Program-made: the position numbers and the translations under genes
Source: an uncultured Granulosicoccaceae bacterium
GTDB taxonomy: Bacteria; Pseudomonadota; Gammaproteobacteria; Granulosicoccales; Granulosicoccaceae
Length of the DNA: 64,000 nucleotides
Reading direction: 5' to 3'
NCBI GenBank assembly: GCA_937998875.1
Contig: CALLBO010000005.1
Coordinates: forward strand, 27,898 to 91,897
Shown here: positions 1-8,299 of the stretch, one piece after another
Layout: every line of letters starts with the position of its first letter
Numbering within the stretch: the first letter of the stretch is position 1
The notes under the pieces: generated by a model
Seen by the model: the letters and a program-made list of their open reading frames with translations, nothing else
The model's database searches: none
Told to the model about the DNA's origin: nothing

Positions 1-165
1 GCGCTGCAAGCGCTATCGAGATTGCGGACACCGGTTGATACTTTCTTTGATGAAGTCATGGTGATGGCTGACGATGCGAAAGTAAAAAACAACCGACTCG
101 CACTGCTAGGTGAACTCAGTGTACTTAACTCACACGTTGCCAACCTGGGTGCTCTGCAGTCGTGA
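1..165 (+). CDS. glyS: Glycyl-tRNA synthetase beta subunit, C-terminal end (partial)
   Basis: The open frame entering from the left edge encodes the last 54 residues of GlyS. The segments RLRTPVDTFFDEVMVMADD and NNRLALL are the characteristic C-terminal part of the beta subunit, in the anticodon-binding-like helical region. The subunit works with GlyQ in an alpha2beta2 enzyme that charges tRNA-Gly in the cytoplasm. The stop codon (163-165) overlaps the GTG start of the next gene by two bases, so the two are very likely co-translated. The upstream part, and presumably glyQ, lie outside the window. Confidence 0.9.
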   Translation, partial: ALQALSRLRTPVDTFFDEVMVMADDAKVKNNRLALLGELSVLNSHVANLGALQS

Positions 166-710
166 AGTTGGTCGTGCTTGACAGAGACGGTGTTATTAAC
201 GAAGCACGCGACGATGTTATAAAAGAAACACAGGATTTCGTGCCTATAGAGGGAAGTCTGGAGGCGATTGCCAGGCTTTCCCAAAATGACTATCGCGTTA
301 TTGTGATCACGAATCAATCGGGTATTGCCCATGGACTGCTCACTGTAGATGATGTGAGCAAGGTGCATAACCACATGCAGCAGCTAGTCTCATCCTATGG
401 CGGCAGAATTGATGCAGTATTATTTTGCCCGCACGCACCGGATGATGACTGCGGATGTCGTAAACCCAAACCCGGAATGCTGCATGATCTTATGGAACGG
501 CTTAATATTGAACTGAATGGCGTACCGCTGGTTGGAGACTCTCTGCGTGATCTGCAAACTGCGATGGTAGTGGGTGCCACACCTGTGCTTGTTAAAACCG
601 GTCATGGGGCAGCCACTCTGGAAGAGAACAAACATCTGGACAGCGTAGAAATTTACGACGATCTGGCTGACTTTGTTGAGCAGATGCTTGAGGTAGAAGA
701 AGGCGAATAG
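162..710 (+). CDS. gmhB: D-glycero-beta-D-manno-heptose-1,7-bisphosphate 7-phosphatase
   Basis: A 182-residue HAD-superfamily phosphatase. The N-terminal DRDGVIN block (residues 7-13) holds the nucleophile Asp and the acid/base Asp. A Cys-rich zinc loop (CPHAPDDDCGC, around residue 89) and CRKPKPGM follow, and the GDSLRDLQ motif near residue 125 supplies the Mg-binding acidic residue. These features, with the size, fit GmhB, which removes the C7 phosphate of heptose bisphosphate in ADP-heptose synthesis for lipopolysaccharide inner core. The start is GTG inside the glyS stop (GTGA), the typical gammaproteobacterial glyS-gmhB arrangement. A histidinol-phosphatase activity is the usual alternative in this family but no his genes are nearby. 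Confidence 0.88.
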   Translation: MKLVVLDRDGVINEARDDVIKETQDFVPIEGSLEAIARLSQNDYRVIVITNQSGIAHGLLTVDDVSKVHNHMQQLVSSYGGRIDAVLFCPHAPDDDCGCRKPKPGMLHDLMERLNIELNGVPLVGDSLRDLQTAMVVGATPVLVKTGHGAATLEENKHLDSVEIYDDLADFVEQMLEVEEGE

Positions 711-823
711 GTGTCTGCATCTGATCTTTGTAGTGAAGATCAGTTGTCATGTGGATAGAGAATCGGAGCTAACCGCCCGGCGAGGGTAAGGTCACCGATA
801 AGCGTTGATACGGCCATCCCTTT

Positions 824-1249
824 CTAAATTCTATGCCGCTGTTGCCAAATTGATTGCAATGATTTGGAATGAGTTTGGCTGTAGCTTAGCCTGACCGCTG
901 GATTCAAAGCGGCACGCCACGAATCGCCACCGTACTTCTGCCAACGTTCGGCGGAAACAATCACTGCATCAAACCCTACCTGAAAAGCAAAGCTGAGATG
1001 ATCCGGGTTTATATCACCGGATGCGAATATTGCACCCTGGTATCCGGTGTTTTGTCGGATTGCTTTCACCAGTGAGAAGCCCCGACCATCGGCAATTGAA
1101 TTGAAGTTAACAATAATTGATTGTGTAGTGAATGGGGTTAACGTTCCCGGGTCGGTCTCACCGTCAACTTGCTGAAAGCCGGTTGTCGACTGCGCGTTCC
1201 GAGTTTCAATACGGCCATCAGAATAAACAATCTGTGCATCATCACCCAT
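824..1249 (-). CDS. DUF934 family protein of the sulfite reductase operon
   Basis: About 141 residues from an ATG at 1249, which overlaps the end of the upstream cysI-like gene by 8 bp; a longer frame upstream would lie entirely inside cysI and is unlikely. The protein shows the DUF934 pattern: a central conserved stretch with DGRGFSLVKAIR followed by a segment containing FASGDINPDHLSFAFQVGFD. DUF934 proteins are found almost only beside sulfite reductase genes, but their biochemical role is not established; a role in electron delivery or assembly for assimilatory sulfite reduction is inference. It is the last gene of the DUF2849-cysI-DUF934 operon. Confidence 0.85.
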   Translation of the reverse strand: MGDDAQIVYSDGRIETRNAQSTTGFQQVDGETDPGTLTPFTTQSIIVNFNSIADGRGFSLVKAIRQNTGYQGAIFASGDINPDHLSFAFQVGFDAVIVSAERWQKYGGDSWRAALNPAVRLSYSQTHSKSLQSIWQQRHRI

Positions 1250-2873
1250 AGACAGCCTCCCTAAACGGTTCTTTACCGACTCGATCGAAAGTGTCAGGCA
1301 AGCTCTCATGAATTTCTCGAACATCAACATAGAAGTTGACGATTCGCTCTATTGCCTCGGGTACATCATCCGCTGCCACGCCTGGTCCGATACGTTGACC
1401 GATCGATGCGTTTTGATCGTTGCGACCACCCAGAGTTAACTGATAATTCTCTACTCCGCTTTTATTTAGGCCCAGTACGCCAATGTTGGCGACATGATGA
1501 TGTGCGCAAGCGTTGATACACCCTGAAATATTAACTGATACCCCTTTGAGGTCTGTTGTCAGTTCGGTTGCGCGTATTTTTTTTGAAACTGATTGTGCGA
1601 TGGGTATCGAGCGGGCTGTCGCAAGAGCGCAGTAGTCAAGACCTGGACAGGCGATTATGTCGCTCGGTAAGTCTATATTCGCTTCAGCCAGATCGACTTT
1701 AACCAACAACTCCCACACGCTGAACAAGTCTGATTCCAACACGTGCGGAAGAATCAGGTTCTGTCTGTGTGTAACACGCAGTTCACTGGACGAATAGCGT
1801 TCAGCAATATCGGCTATGGCGCGCATTTGGATGGATGTTGCGTCACCGGGAATACCACCTGCAGGTTTCAGCGATACAACGGCAATGGCATAGCCTGATT
1901 GTTTGTGTGGCTTTACGTTCTGCCGACGCCACGCTTCAAATTCTGCGTTGGTTCGAGTTGGCGCTTCAGTGGCAGTGTGATATTCCGGTTTAATGAGGTT
2001 GCCTGCAATTCGTGCGTATTCTGACTCAATGTAACTAAACGCTGTTTGATCGATTGATTGATACTCTGCTTCAACCTGCTGTTGCAGGGCTTCCAGCCCG
2101 GTTTCCGCGAGTAGTATTTTGATGCGCGCTTTGTACTTATTATCACGTCGACCGTAGCGGTTGTAGACCCGCATTATGGCTTCAAGATAGGGGAGTAGAT
2201 CTTCTACAGGTAAGTTCGCTTTGAAAAGTTGTGCGATTTTCGGAGTTCGTCCCTGACCTCCACCCACCCAGATATCAGTCAAAACCGTATCATTGGGTCC
2301 TGACTTTACCCGTAGGCCTATGTCGTGCACTTTGATAGCAGCACGATCAACCGCACTGCCAGTCACTGCAAACTTGAACTTGCGTGGCAGATAGGCAAAC
2401 TCAGGATGCAAGGTTGACCATTGGCGCAGCAGTTCACATAGCGGTCTCGGATCAACTTCTTCATCTGCAGCCACGCCGGCGAATGGATCAGTGGTGACGT
2501 TACGAATACAGTTGCCACTGGTTTGGATTGCATGCATCTGCACGCTGGCGAGGTCATCCAGTATGTCAGGTGTTTCTATAAGCTTTGGCCAGTTGTATTG
2601 AATATTCTGTCGGGTAGTAAAATGACCATAGCCACGGTCGTATTTATCTGCGATATCAGCAAGTTTGGTCATTTGTTTTGAAGAGAGCACGCCGTACGGA
2701 ATTGCTACCCGTAACATATAAGCATGCAACTGCAGGTACAAACCGTTCATCAGCCGCAGTGGTTTGAATTCCGCTTCACTGATTTTACCTGCGAGCCGCC
2801 GCTCAACCTGAGACCGGAACTCGGCACTGCGTTGCTCAACCAGAGACTGATCTAACTCATCGTAGCGATACAT
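1242..2873 (-). CDS. cysI: Sulfite (nitrite/sulfite) reductase hemoprotein subunit, CysI-like
   Basis: A 543-residue siroheme/[4Fe-4S] reductase. Two ferredoxin-like half domains are recognisable, the first with GHFTTRQNIQYNW (around residues 81-93), the second with RVTHRQNLILP (around 369). The cluster ligands are CPGLDYC (C-x5-C) and GCINAC (C-x3-C) in the C-terminal third, typical of enzymes binding the siroheme-linked iron-sulfur cluster. Its neighbours DUF2849 and DUF934 mark it as an assimilatory sulfite reductase that makes sulfide for cysteine, rather than a nitrite reductase. Length is normal for the proteobacterial form. CysG, CysH and a flavoprotein subunit are not adjacent. The gap to the upstream gene is only 2 bp. 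Confidence 0.9.
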   Translation of the reverse strand: MYRYDELDQSLVEQRSAEFRSQVERRLAGKISEAEFKPLRLMNGLYLQLHAYMLRVAIPYGVLSSKQMTKLADIADKYDRGYGHFTTRQNIQYNWPKLIETPDILDDLASVQMHAIQTSGNCIRNVTTDPFAGVAADEEVDPRPLCELLRQWSTLHPEFAYLPRKFKFAVTGSAVDRAAIKVHDIGLRVKSGPNDTVLTDIWVGGGQGRTPKIAQLFKANLPVEDLLPYLEAIMRVYNRYGRRDNKYKARIKILLAETGLEALQQQVEAEYQSIDQTAFSYIESEYARIAGNLIKPEYHTATEAPTRTNAEFEAWRRQNVKPHKQSGYAIAVVSLKPAGGIPGDATSIQMRAIADIAERYSSSELRVTHRQNLILPHVLESDLFSVWELLVKVDLAEANIDLPSDIIACPGLDYCALATARSIPIAQSVSKKIRATELTTDLKGVSVNISGCINACAHHHVANIGVLGLNKSGVENYQLTLGGRNDQNASIGQRIGPGVAADDVPEAIERIVNFYVDVREIHESLPDTFDRVGKEPFREAVYG

Positions 2874-2875
2874 GG

Positions 2876-3193
2876 TTAGGCCGCTTGTGAGGTTGATGCG
2901 TGATCTGAACCCAGTATGGTCGGGCCACTCACTCTGATCTGCTCTCGAATATTTTCTAGCGTAAACCTATCAGTATCCGCACTAACGGTGGCCTGTGCGA
3001 GGGTTGGATCAATTACCAGGTTATTGCGTTCATCAATGGTGGCGGCGGCCAGTCTTTCATTTGCTGACTCATCCGTGAGCCGCTGTGCCTCGTCAATCGC
3101 TTCGCTCCAACCGGATTCTTTGGTGAAGTAGACAACCCGCCCGGTACGCAGATCGTTGGCGATGATAATTGCCTGTGTGGAGGCTTCATTCAT
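2876..3193 (-). CDS. DUF2849 domain protein, first gene of sulfite reductase operon
   Basis: A 105-residue protein matching the DUF2849 pattern: an N-terminal stretch with AIIIANDLRTGRVVYFTK, then GWSEAIDEAQ. DUF2849 proteins typically lie directly before cysI-type genes in proteobacteria; no biochemical function is assigned. It starts at an ATG at 3193 that sits in a short palindrome (3188-3197). It is divergent from an Lrp/AsnC-family regulator, and the 119-bp intergenic region is AT-rich. Its position suggests that this promoter drives the whole operon down to DUF934. Confidence 0.85.
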   Translation of the reverse strand: MNEASTQAIIIANDLRTGRVVYFTKESGWSEAIDEAQRLTDESANERLAAATIDERNNLVIDPTLAQATVSADTDRFTLENIREQIRVSGPTILGSDHASTSQAA

Positions 3194-3228
3194 GAATAAT
3201 TTCCGGTTTTACTTGGTCTCAAGACGCA

Positions 3229-3244
3229 AATATGGAATTATATT
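3229..3244. promoter_or_regulatory. Candidate Lrp-type operator in the divergent sulfite reductase/lrp promoter region
   Basis: AATAT and ATATT flank a 6-bp spacer (AATAT-GGAATT-ATATT), with a second small inverted repeat GAAT-TAT-ATTC inside at 3235-3245. AT-rich interrupted dyads are typical Lrp/AsnC targets and the site lies between the divergent starts. Weak on its own because AT-rich sequence yields such dyads by chance. Confidence 0.3.
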
Positions 3245-3312
3245 CATTAAATATCAATTGCTGATGAACAAAATAGTACTTTATTTCCCCATGATGAGAG
3301 TTTTCTGAATAT

Positions 3313-3801
3313 ATGACCGAATCGATTCAGGCGAACAGAATGCCAGTCAAGCTCGATGACATTGATCGCAAGATGCTGTTGCAGTTTCAAAAAGACGCGA
3401 CCTGGTCTATGGATCGGTTGGCAAAGCATGTGGGGGTTTCCAAAACTGCTGCGTGGAATCGTATGCAACGGATGCTCACATCCGGTGTGATCAGACGGCA
3501 GGTCTGTATTCTGGATGCGGAAAGCGTCGGTTTATTGGAGACTTTCTTTATCGCGGTAAAAACCAATCAACATCATCAAGGCTGGCTCGAGAAGTTCAGT
3601 GCAGTCATTCAGAAATACCCGGAGATTGTCGAGGCACACAGGCTAGCCGGGGATGTTGACTATCTGATTAAAGTGCAAATAACTTCTACTCGTGACTTTG
3701 ATAAGTTGTATAAAAAAATTGTCGCAGAAATTGATCTGTACAGTGTAACTTCAAGCCTGTCGATGGAAGTGCTTAAGCAGGAATCGGCGTTACCAATTTA
3801 G
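3313..3801 (+). CDS. Lrp/AsnC family transcriptional regulator
   Basis: A 162-residue regulator. Residues 14-70 form the AsnC-type winged helix-turn-helix (LDDIDRKMLLQFQKDATWS, then LAKHVGVSKTAAWNRMQRM). The C-terminal part is the RAM ligand-binding/oligomerisation fold, with GDVDYLIKVQ near residue 114. Divergent orientation to the DUF2849-cysI-DUF934 operon makes sulfite assimilation its likely target; this is inferred from position. A start at the second Met (residue 10) is possible, because it lies directly before the conserved fold and the upstream ATG has no clear ribosome-binding site. The effector is unknown; amino acids, perhaps sulfur amino acids, are the family norm. Confidence 0.88.
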   Translation: MTESIQANRMPVKLDDIDRKMLLQFQKDATWSMDRLAKHVGVSKTAAWNRMQRMLTSGVIRRQVCILDAESVGLLETFFIAVKTNQHHQGWLEKFSAVIQKYPEIVEAHRLAGDVDYLIKVQITSTRDFDKLYKKIVAEIDLYSVTSSLSMEVLKQESALPI

Positions 3802-3888
3802 GTTGGCTAACAAACGTACATATCACCCAGGTAAATACGGGTAGTTCTGAACTTGTAAAATAGAATAGAGTAGAAGCGAATAAAATCT

Positions 3889-4431
3889 GTGCGTATCTCC
3901 AGCTATATCAGGCCTCTCGAGGATATTGAATGGGACCTATACAAATCCATCCGGCTCAGGTCGCTGCTTGATTCTCCAGATTCGTTTAGCGCTACTTATG
4001 AGCAGGCAGTACTAAAAACCGATTGTGAGTGGCAGAGAATGCTTGAGCCGAATGGTAACTCTGCATTTACACTACCGCTGGTAGGATTTGTTGATGGTGT
4101 GGCGTCAGGAATTGCCTGGGGTGTTATTCATAGAGAGGATGATAACGAAGCCTATGTTTATCAAATGTGGGTAAGTTCGGAAAGCAGGGGGCAGGGCCTG
4201 GGTGCAGCGTTGCTTCGGGCGATCATCGATTGGTCGATTGATAAAAGCCGCTCGCATGTTGTTTTGGGTGTTACCTCTAACAACGAAAAGGCTATTAGAT
4301 TCTATGAATCCGTTGGGTTCAAGAGGAACGGAAATATCACGCCACTCAGAGAGGGTTCTAAGCTTAAAGTACTCGATATGACTTTAGATCTATCAGCATA
4401 TAAGCGGCGTTTGACTTTAAGCTGTGATTAA
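3889..4431 (+). CDS. GNAT family N-acetyltransferase
   Basis: A 180-residue acetyltransferase with the acetyl-CoA pyrophosphate loop SRGQGLGAALL (motif A, around residues 98-108) and a motif B segment NEKAIRFYESVGF around residue 133. The N-terminal part (LYKSIRLRSLLDSPDSFS) is typical of GNATs that read 'RL..AL...P..F'. The acceptor substrate cannot be deduced. A GTG start at 3889 is used; no ATG precedes the conserved fold. A degenerate piece of a related gene lies at 6620-6712, suggesting an old duplication or rearrangement in this stretch of small genes. Confidence 0.82.
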   Translation: MRISSYIRPLEDIEWDLYKSIRLRSLLDSPDSFSATYEQAVLKTDCEWQRMLEPNGNSAFTLPLVGFVDGVASGIAWGVIHREDDNEAYVYQMWVSSESRGQGLGAALLRAIIDWSIDKSRSHVVLGVTSNNEKAIRFYESVGFKRNGNITPLREGSKLKVLDMTLDLSAYKRRLTLSCD

Positions 4432-4511
4432 AGCCTGGCCGCTATTTGCCTGTGACAAAGTAGTATGTTTTAGGATTATTGGTTCATATCTATTTTACGA
4501 AGAGTAACAGC

Positions 4512-4829
4512 ATGGCCAAACTCCGTAAGAAGCTGATTTTTGAGCTCGAGAAAATTCCAGGCATTGATGTGCACCTTTGGAAGCCAGATAGAGATTTCAT
4601 GGTAATTGACTACAATGGAAAAGAGGTGGCGCACTTTCACGGAAATAACGAGCTGGATGTCCGCCTCTCGCCTGACTTTGTGAAGCGTGAAGGGTTGACT
4701 CATGCGCCTAATCGGGTGGGGCACCCGAATCGAAAAAATGGTGGAACATGGTTGGTAGTTCGATTCACACGCGAAAGTCATATTGCAGAAATGCTACGCC
4801 TGGTGAAAACGGCGATTAAGTTGAGATAG
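4512..4829 (+). CDS. Luciferase-domain (DUF5519-like) small protein
   Basis: About 105 residues from the ATG at 4512, chosen over an upstream in-frame GTG (4479) because conservation begins with AKLRKKLIFELEKIPGI. The layout fits the 'luciferase domain' family: a short N-terminal helix, a strand reading DRDFMVIDYNGKEVAHFHG, a loop ending HAPNRVGHPNRKNGG, and WLVVRFTRESHIAEMLRLV. In other bacteria these stand-alone proteins are of unknown function despite the family name; light emission should not be assumed. It sits among unrelated small enzymes (two GNATs and a GFA protein) and probably has its own promoter. Confidence 0.65.
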   Translation: MAKLRKKLIFELEKIPGIDVHLWKPDRDFMVIDYNGKEVAHFHGNNELDVRLSPDFVKREGLTHAPNRVGHPNRKNGGTWLVVRFTRESHIAEMLRLVKTAIKLR

Positions 4830-4964
4830 TGGCAATTGACTGCGCGATGCTTTTAGATATACGTACCAGTAATGGCCATTACAGACATGGTCTTGAGTTG
4901 ATATTCGATCGAATTCAACGGATGTGAGTTAGTAGCGTCGAACAAAGGCAGACGAGGAATGTGT

Positions 4965-5528
4965 ATGAGATCGAGCTACTGTGAAAAAATCTTCCCAAGG
5001 GAGATAGGCAGGTCACTAACATTATCCCTTCTAACGCAGCAGCATGCCCGGTCTCTTTTCGAGCTCACCGATAGAAACCGGGAATTTCTAAAGCCATGGT
5101 TTCCATGGGTTGAATTTACCGTTAACGTGAAAGACACGGGAAAGTTTATAGATGACCAGGCCAGGTTGTACCGGGATAAAAAAGCGGTTCAGGTTGTTAT
5201 TAAAAGAGCGAATGAGATCATTGGTATGATTGATTTTCACGAAATCAATCTGGAAAATGAAGCAGGATGTATTGGATATTGGCTTGGTGAGGAATTCAAT
5301 GGAAATGGATTTATGACATCAGCTGTGAGGGAAATGGTATCGATTGGATTTAGTGACCTCAAATTAAACCGAATTGAAATTCAGTGTGCCACCGATAATA
5401 TGAAAAGCAGAGCTATTCCCGAGCGCCTTGGATTTATCCAGGAGGGAGTTTTACGATGCTCAGAGAAGGTAAATGGTCGATTCCTGGATCATGCGGTTTA
5501 CGGATTGTTGAGAAATGAGGCGGAATAG
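4965..5528 (+). CDS. RimJ/RimL-type GNAT N-acetyltransferase
   Basis: Roughly 187 residues. The sequence follows the YdaF/RimJ-RimL subgroup: an N-terminal strand with SLTLSLLTQQHARSLFEL, EFLKPWFPWV, the motif A region IGYWLGEEFNGNGFMTSAV, and a motif B segment with CATDNMKSRAIPERLGFIQEG. Enzymes of this type acetylate N-terminal amines of ribosomal proteins or small acceptors, so the substrate is uncertain. The second ATG (4965) is preferred because GAGGA at 4954-4958 lies 6 bases before it, whereas it abuts the first ATG (4959). Confidence 0.8.
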   Translation: MRSSYCEKIFPREIGRSLTLSLLTQQHARSLFELTDRNREFLKPWFPWVEFTVNVKDTGKFIDDQARLYRDKKAVQVVIKRANEIIGMIDFHEINLENEAGCIGYWLGEEFNGNGFMTSAVREMVSIGFSDLKLNRIEIQCATDNMKSRAIPERLGFIQEGVLRCSEKVNGRFLDHAVYGLLRNEAE

Positions 5529-5614
5529 CTGTTCACCAGGGTAGTTACTTTGGCTTGCAGGTAGCGTGGTTCATAGGTTGAGTTAAAAAGCTGATAGCCA
5601 GGAGAGTGGAGAAT

Positions 5615-6010
5615 ATGATCGCGAGATGTTTTTGTGAATCCACAAAGATAGAAATATCGGGCACACCGCTATGGGTTGCGTATTGCCATTGTGAAGACTG
5701 TCGGAGAATGACAGGAGCTCCGGTTACAGCCTATGCGTCCTTCAGAAATGAATACTTGAAATTGCAAGCAGGAGAACTTCAGTATTATGAATCATCACCC
5801 GGAATTGACTGGGGGTCTTGTTCTAATTGCCATGCTCCAATGACATATCAGGCGCTTAAGTGCCCGGACGAGACGCATTTGCATCTAATTACAATAGACA
5901 AGTTTGATGATTTAACTCCAAATTTCCATGTCCACTGCAGTGAGGGTGTTCGTTGGCTAAACATAGCTGATAACTGGCCGCGGTACGATGGAAGCAGTGA
6001 TGAAGCGTAG
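5615..6010 (+). CDS. GFA/CENP-V family zinc-binding protein
   Basis: About 131 residues of the glutathione-dependent formaldehyde-activating (GFA) fold. Visible zinc ligands are CFCES near the N terminus, YCHCEDCRRMTGA (CxxC type) around residue 23, and CSNCHAPMTY in the middle. The ATG at 5615 is chosen because GGAG at 5601-5604 is well spaced from it; an in-frame GTG at 5606 is too close. Most members have no demonstrated activity with formaldehyde, so the name describes the fold. It lies alone between a GNAT gene and a decayed gene. Confidence 0.8.
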   Translation: MIARCFCESTKIEISGTPLWVAYCHCEDCRRMTGAPVTAYASFRNEYLKLQAGELQYYESSPGIDWGSCSNCHAPMTYQALKCPDETHLHLITIDKFDDLTPNFHVHCSEGVRWLNIADNWPRYDGSSDEA

Positions 6011-6061
6011 TTTTAGCTATGGACCTGAGAACATCACGGTGACAACGAAAAGGAGCTGTTC

Positions 6062-6712
6062 ATGGATCGTCGAAGTATTATACAAACTACCGCCTGTGGT
6101 ATCACAGCGGCACCATTTTTCGGTTTATATGGTTGTGCAAAGGACTGTACCAACCGCAACTTGCAGACGCTAGACAACAAGCGTGGTGACCATCTTGATC
6201 TCAGACCTGGTCTGACGTATACCGAATTAGACAGAAATGGAAATTCACTGACCGACGGTTTCTTTAGCCCGGGACGACCGGACGGTATGGGGTGTTTTGC
6301 TGACAAGGATAATCGTCTGGTCCTGATGCGAAGCCATGAAATTGATCGGGATGATCATGGAACCAGTTTCTGCCCGCGAATGCCAGTACAAGCTCGCCCG
6401 GTGCCGCGAATTCAATTGCGCACATATCTGCTAACAATGGCGACTTGTTGTTTGCGAGTCTGCCAGCCATGCATATTGATATTCTTTCATAGGGTAAGCT
6501 TTCTATATCAATTGAAAATGCGCCGGAACGAATACGGAATCGGAGCGGGCGGCTCCAGTGAAGGTGTAAGAACAATTCATGGGATTTGCGAATTGCATGG
6601 CCGGAAAAATACAGCGGATGAATACAGAGATCTTTATGCAGCCATCAGGCCCGGGTCGCTGAGTGTTGCTCCTGATTCGTTTTGCGCGACTTATGAGCGG
6701 CAGTTAATCTAG
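6062..6712 (+). pseudogene. Decayed PhoX-like (DUF839) gene remnant
   Basis: The first about 95 codons resemble the start of PhoX-family phosphatases: a Tat-like DRRSIIQTTACG leader, DHLDLRPGLTYTEL, then GRPDGMGCFADKDNRLVLM followed by RSHEID, the PhoX 'PDGMG...RNHE' block. After codon about 100 the similarity ends, although PhoX proteins run to 450-650 residues. The same frame continues through unrelated-looking sequence. From 6361 a different frame reads more naturally (SIAHISANNGDLLFASLP), ending in stops at 6491-6493 and, after a short reopening, near 6553. The stretch is best read as the wreck of a secreted phosphatase gene. An expressed short protein from 6062 cannot be excluded. Confidence 0.55.
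6620..6712 (+). pseudogene. GNAT acetyltransferase N-terminal fragment
   Basis: The last 30 codons of the open frame (LYAAIRPGSLSVAPDSFCATYERQ) match the N-terminal part of the GNAT at 3889-4431 (LYKSIRLRSLLDSPDSFSATYEQ) at most positions, then stop at 6710-6712, with the catalytic domain absent. It is therefore a truncated paralogous fragment fused in frame behind the PhoX-like remnant, a sign of deletion and joining in this interval. Confidence 0.5.
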
Positions 6713-6720
6713 GGTGCGAT

Positions 6721-6778
6721 GTTTTTTGGTACTGATCCCAATACAGTGCACACTTCAGTGTGTGACACTGACGCCAAA
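6721..6778. terminator. Candidate bidirectional terminator between convergent units
   Basis: TTTTTTGG at 6722-6729 and CCAAAAA at 6774-6780 enclose a region with a central stem CACACT/AGTGTG (6749-6754 and 6757-6762). It lies exactly between the convergent decayed gene on the left and the photolyase gene on the right, where a bidirectional terminator is expected. The outer arms pair only imperfectly. Confidence 0.35.
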
Positions 6779-6788
6779 AAGCGCCGAT

Positions 6789-8299
6789 CTAAAACAGCTG
6801 CATTTGCTTTTTTGGCTTTTTAGTCATCGATTTTTTTCTTGAGCCATGTTTCTGCAGTACTTCCTGTGACGCATCTTTGCCATCCTGGCTTTTTCTAATT
6901 CTAAAAATCTGATCTTTCATTAGTTTTGAATTTAATTTGAAATCAACAATCGGTGCCGGGTAATTTCCCAAAACAGTTTTTTCATAGGCAATGATTGCTG
7001 CGCTATCAAAAATTGATAGCTCTGGTATCCAGCGCTTGATAAAAATACAGTCAGGATCTTGATCGATAATCTGCTTGGCAGGGCTATATACTCGAATAGT
7101 ATTTATGCCAACGACACCGGCTTGCATTTGTAGCTGTGAAAGATGAATACCGGGCTCATAATCCAAAAATATTCGAGCCAGTGGTGCATGAATGGTACGC
7201 CAGCTCAGATGTAACCCGTATATCGCAAAGCTGACTCCATGGCCCGCATTCTAAAATTTAAAAAGCCGGTTGCCTGCAGACAGCGCATACAAGCGTCTAT
7301 CATCGGAAACCCGGTATAGCCATTAATCCAGGCTTCAAGTTTGGCGGGATCTTCTTCATAAAGCACAGTCCTGTAGGCTGGATTTATAGCGTTAAATTCC
7401 ATGTCACTTGCGGACTCCAGGCGTTGTATGAAGTGATCATGCCAGTGCAACCTTGACGTGAACGCCCTTAAGCTTTTACCCCATTGCCCTGAGTTCTTGT
7501 CGGCAAGTGACTTGTATTGCAACTGTGCATTGCTAGTCGCGTTGAATACGGTGCGCAGACTTATCGTGCCCCAGGCTAGATGAGGGCTTAAACGTGAACC
7601 CGCTGTAAATGCTGAGTTGGGTGATGAGATACCGCCCGAGTACGCGATTCCGCGCAGATTAAGAAACGATCGAAGATCATTGCGGGCTGTGGTTTCTGAT
7701 ACGTTTTGCAGTGAATCGAACTGAATTGCTGCATAAGCATCGGGTGCAAAGAATTGTTCATGGCCTGGAATATCTTGAGCTGCGCAAACCTGCTGCAGCC
7801 CGGGAGGGATCGGAACCGCATCGGGAGCCGGGATAGTCGGTGTACTAATGAGTCGTTGCTGAAAGACAATCTGTCGATCATCGCGGGATTTTAGCCGTCG
7901 AATAACGGCATTTTGATGCGACTCATTCCATTCTATATTGCGTTGGTCGCACCAGTGGGCCACTCGAACATCCCGTTTGAAGGTCCAGTGCGTTCCGGTT
8001 TCTTCGTGGCTGTATATAGTGTCAAAGCCCAACTTATCGTATAGCTGTGTCAAGACACTTAGTACTTCACCGGTTGTTACATACACATTGCTCCCGCGGT
8101 CGATCAGGTGAGCACGCAGATCGGTCAGCGCTTGATGCCAGGCGTGCACGTGCATTGCCGAGTAGTCAGGTTGATCGATCAAATCCGGTTCGAATACAAA
8201 CACCGGCAGAACAAACTGGGCGTGGCTCAATGCAGCTGCAAGCGCATCATTGTCATCAAGTCGAAAGTCGCGTTTAATCCACCAGATGGCAGTCTTCAT
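6789..8299 (-). pseudogene. Cryptochrome/DNA photolyase family gene with a 1-bp frameshift
   Basis: Reading from ATG 8299, 353 codons encode the N-terminal Rossmann-like antenna domain (WWIKRDFRLDDNDAL, YSHEETGTHWTFKRD) and most of the FAD-binding helical domain (GSRLSPHLAWGTISLR, GFPMIDACMRCL, GFLNFRMRAM). At about 7237 the frame is lost and hits TGA at 7205-7207. In the next frame the protein resumes at once as VSFAIYGLHLSWRTIHAPLA, then LDYEPGIHLSQLQMQAG and GINTIRVYSP, and runs to 6789. The total of 1511 bp is one short of a multiple of three, so one deleted base explains it. The restored protein would be about 503 residues, normal for this family of light-driven repair or blue-light sensing flavoproteins. 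It is either a recent pseudogene or a sequencing error. Confidence 0.8.
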
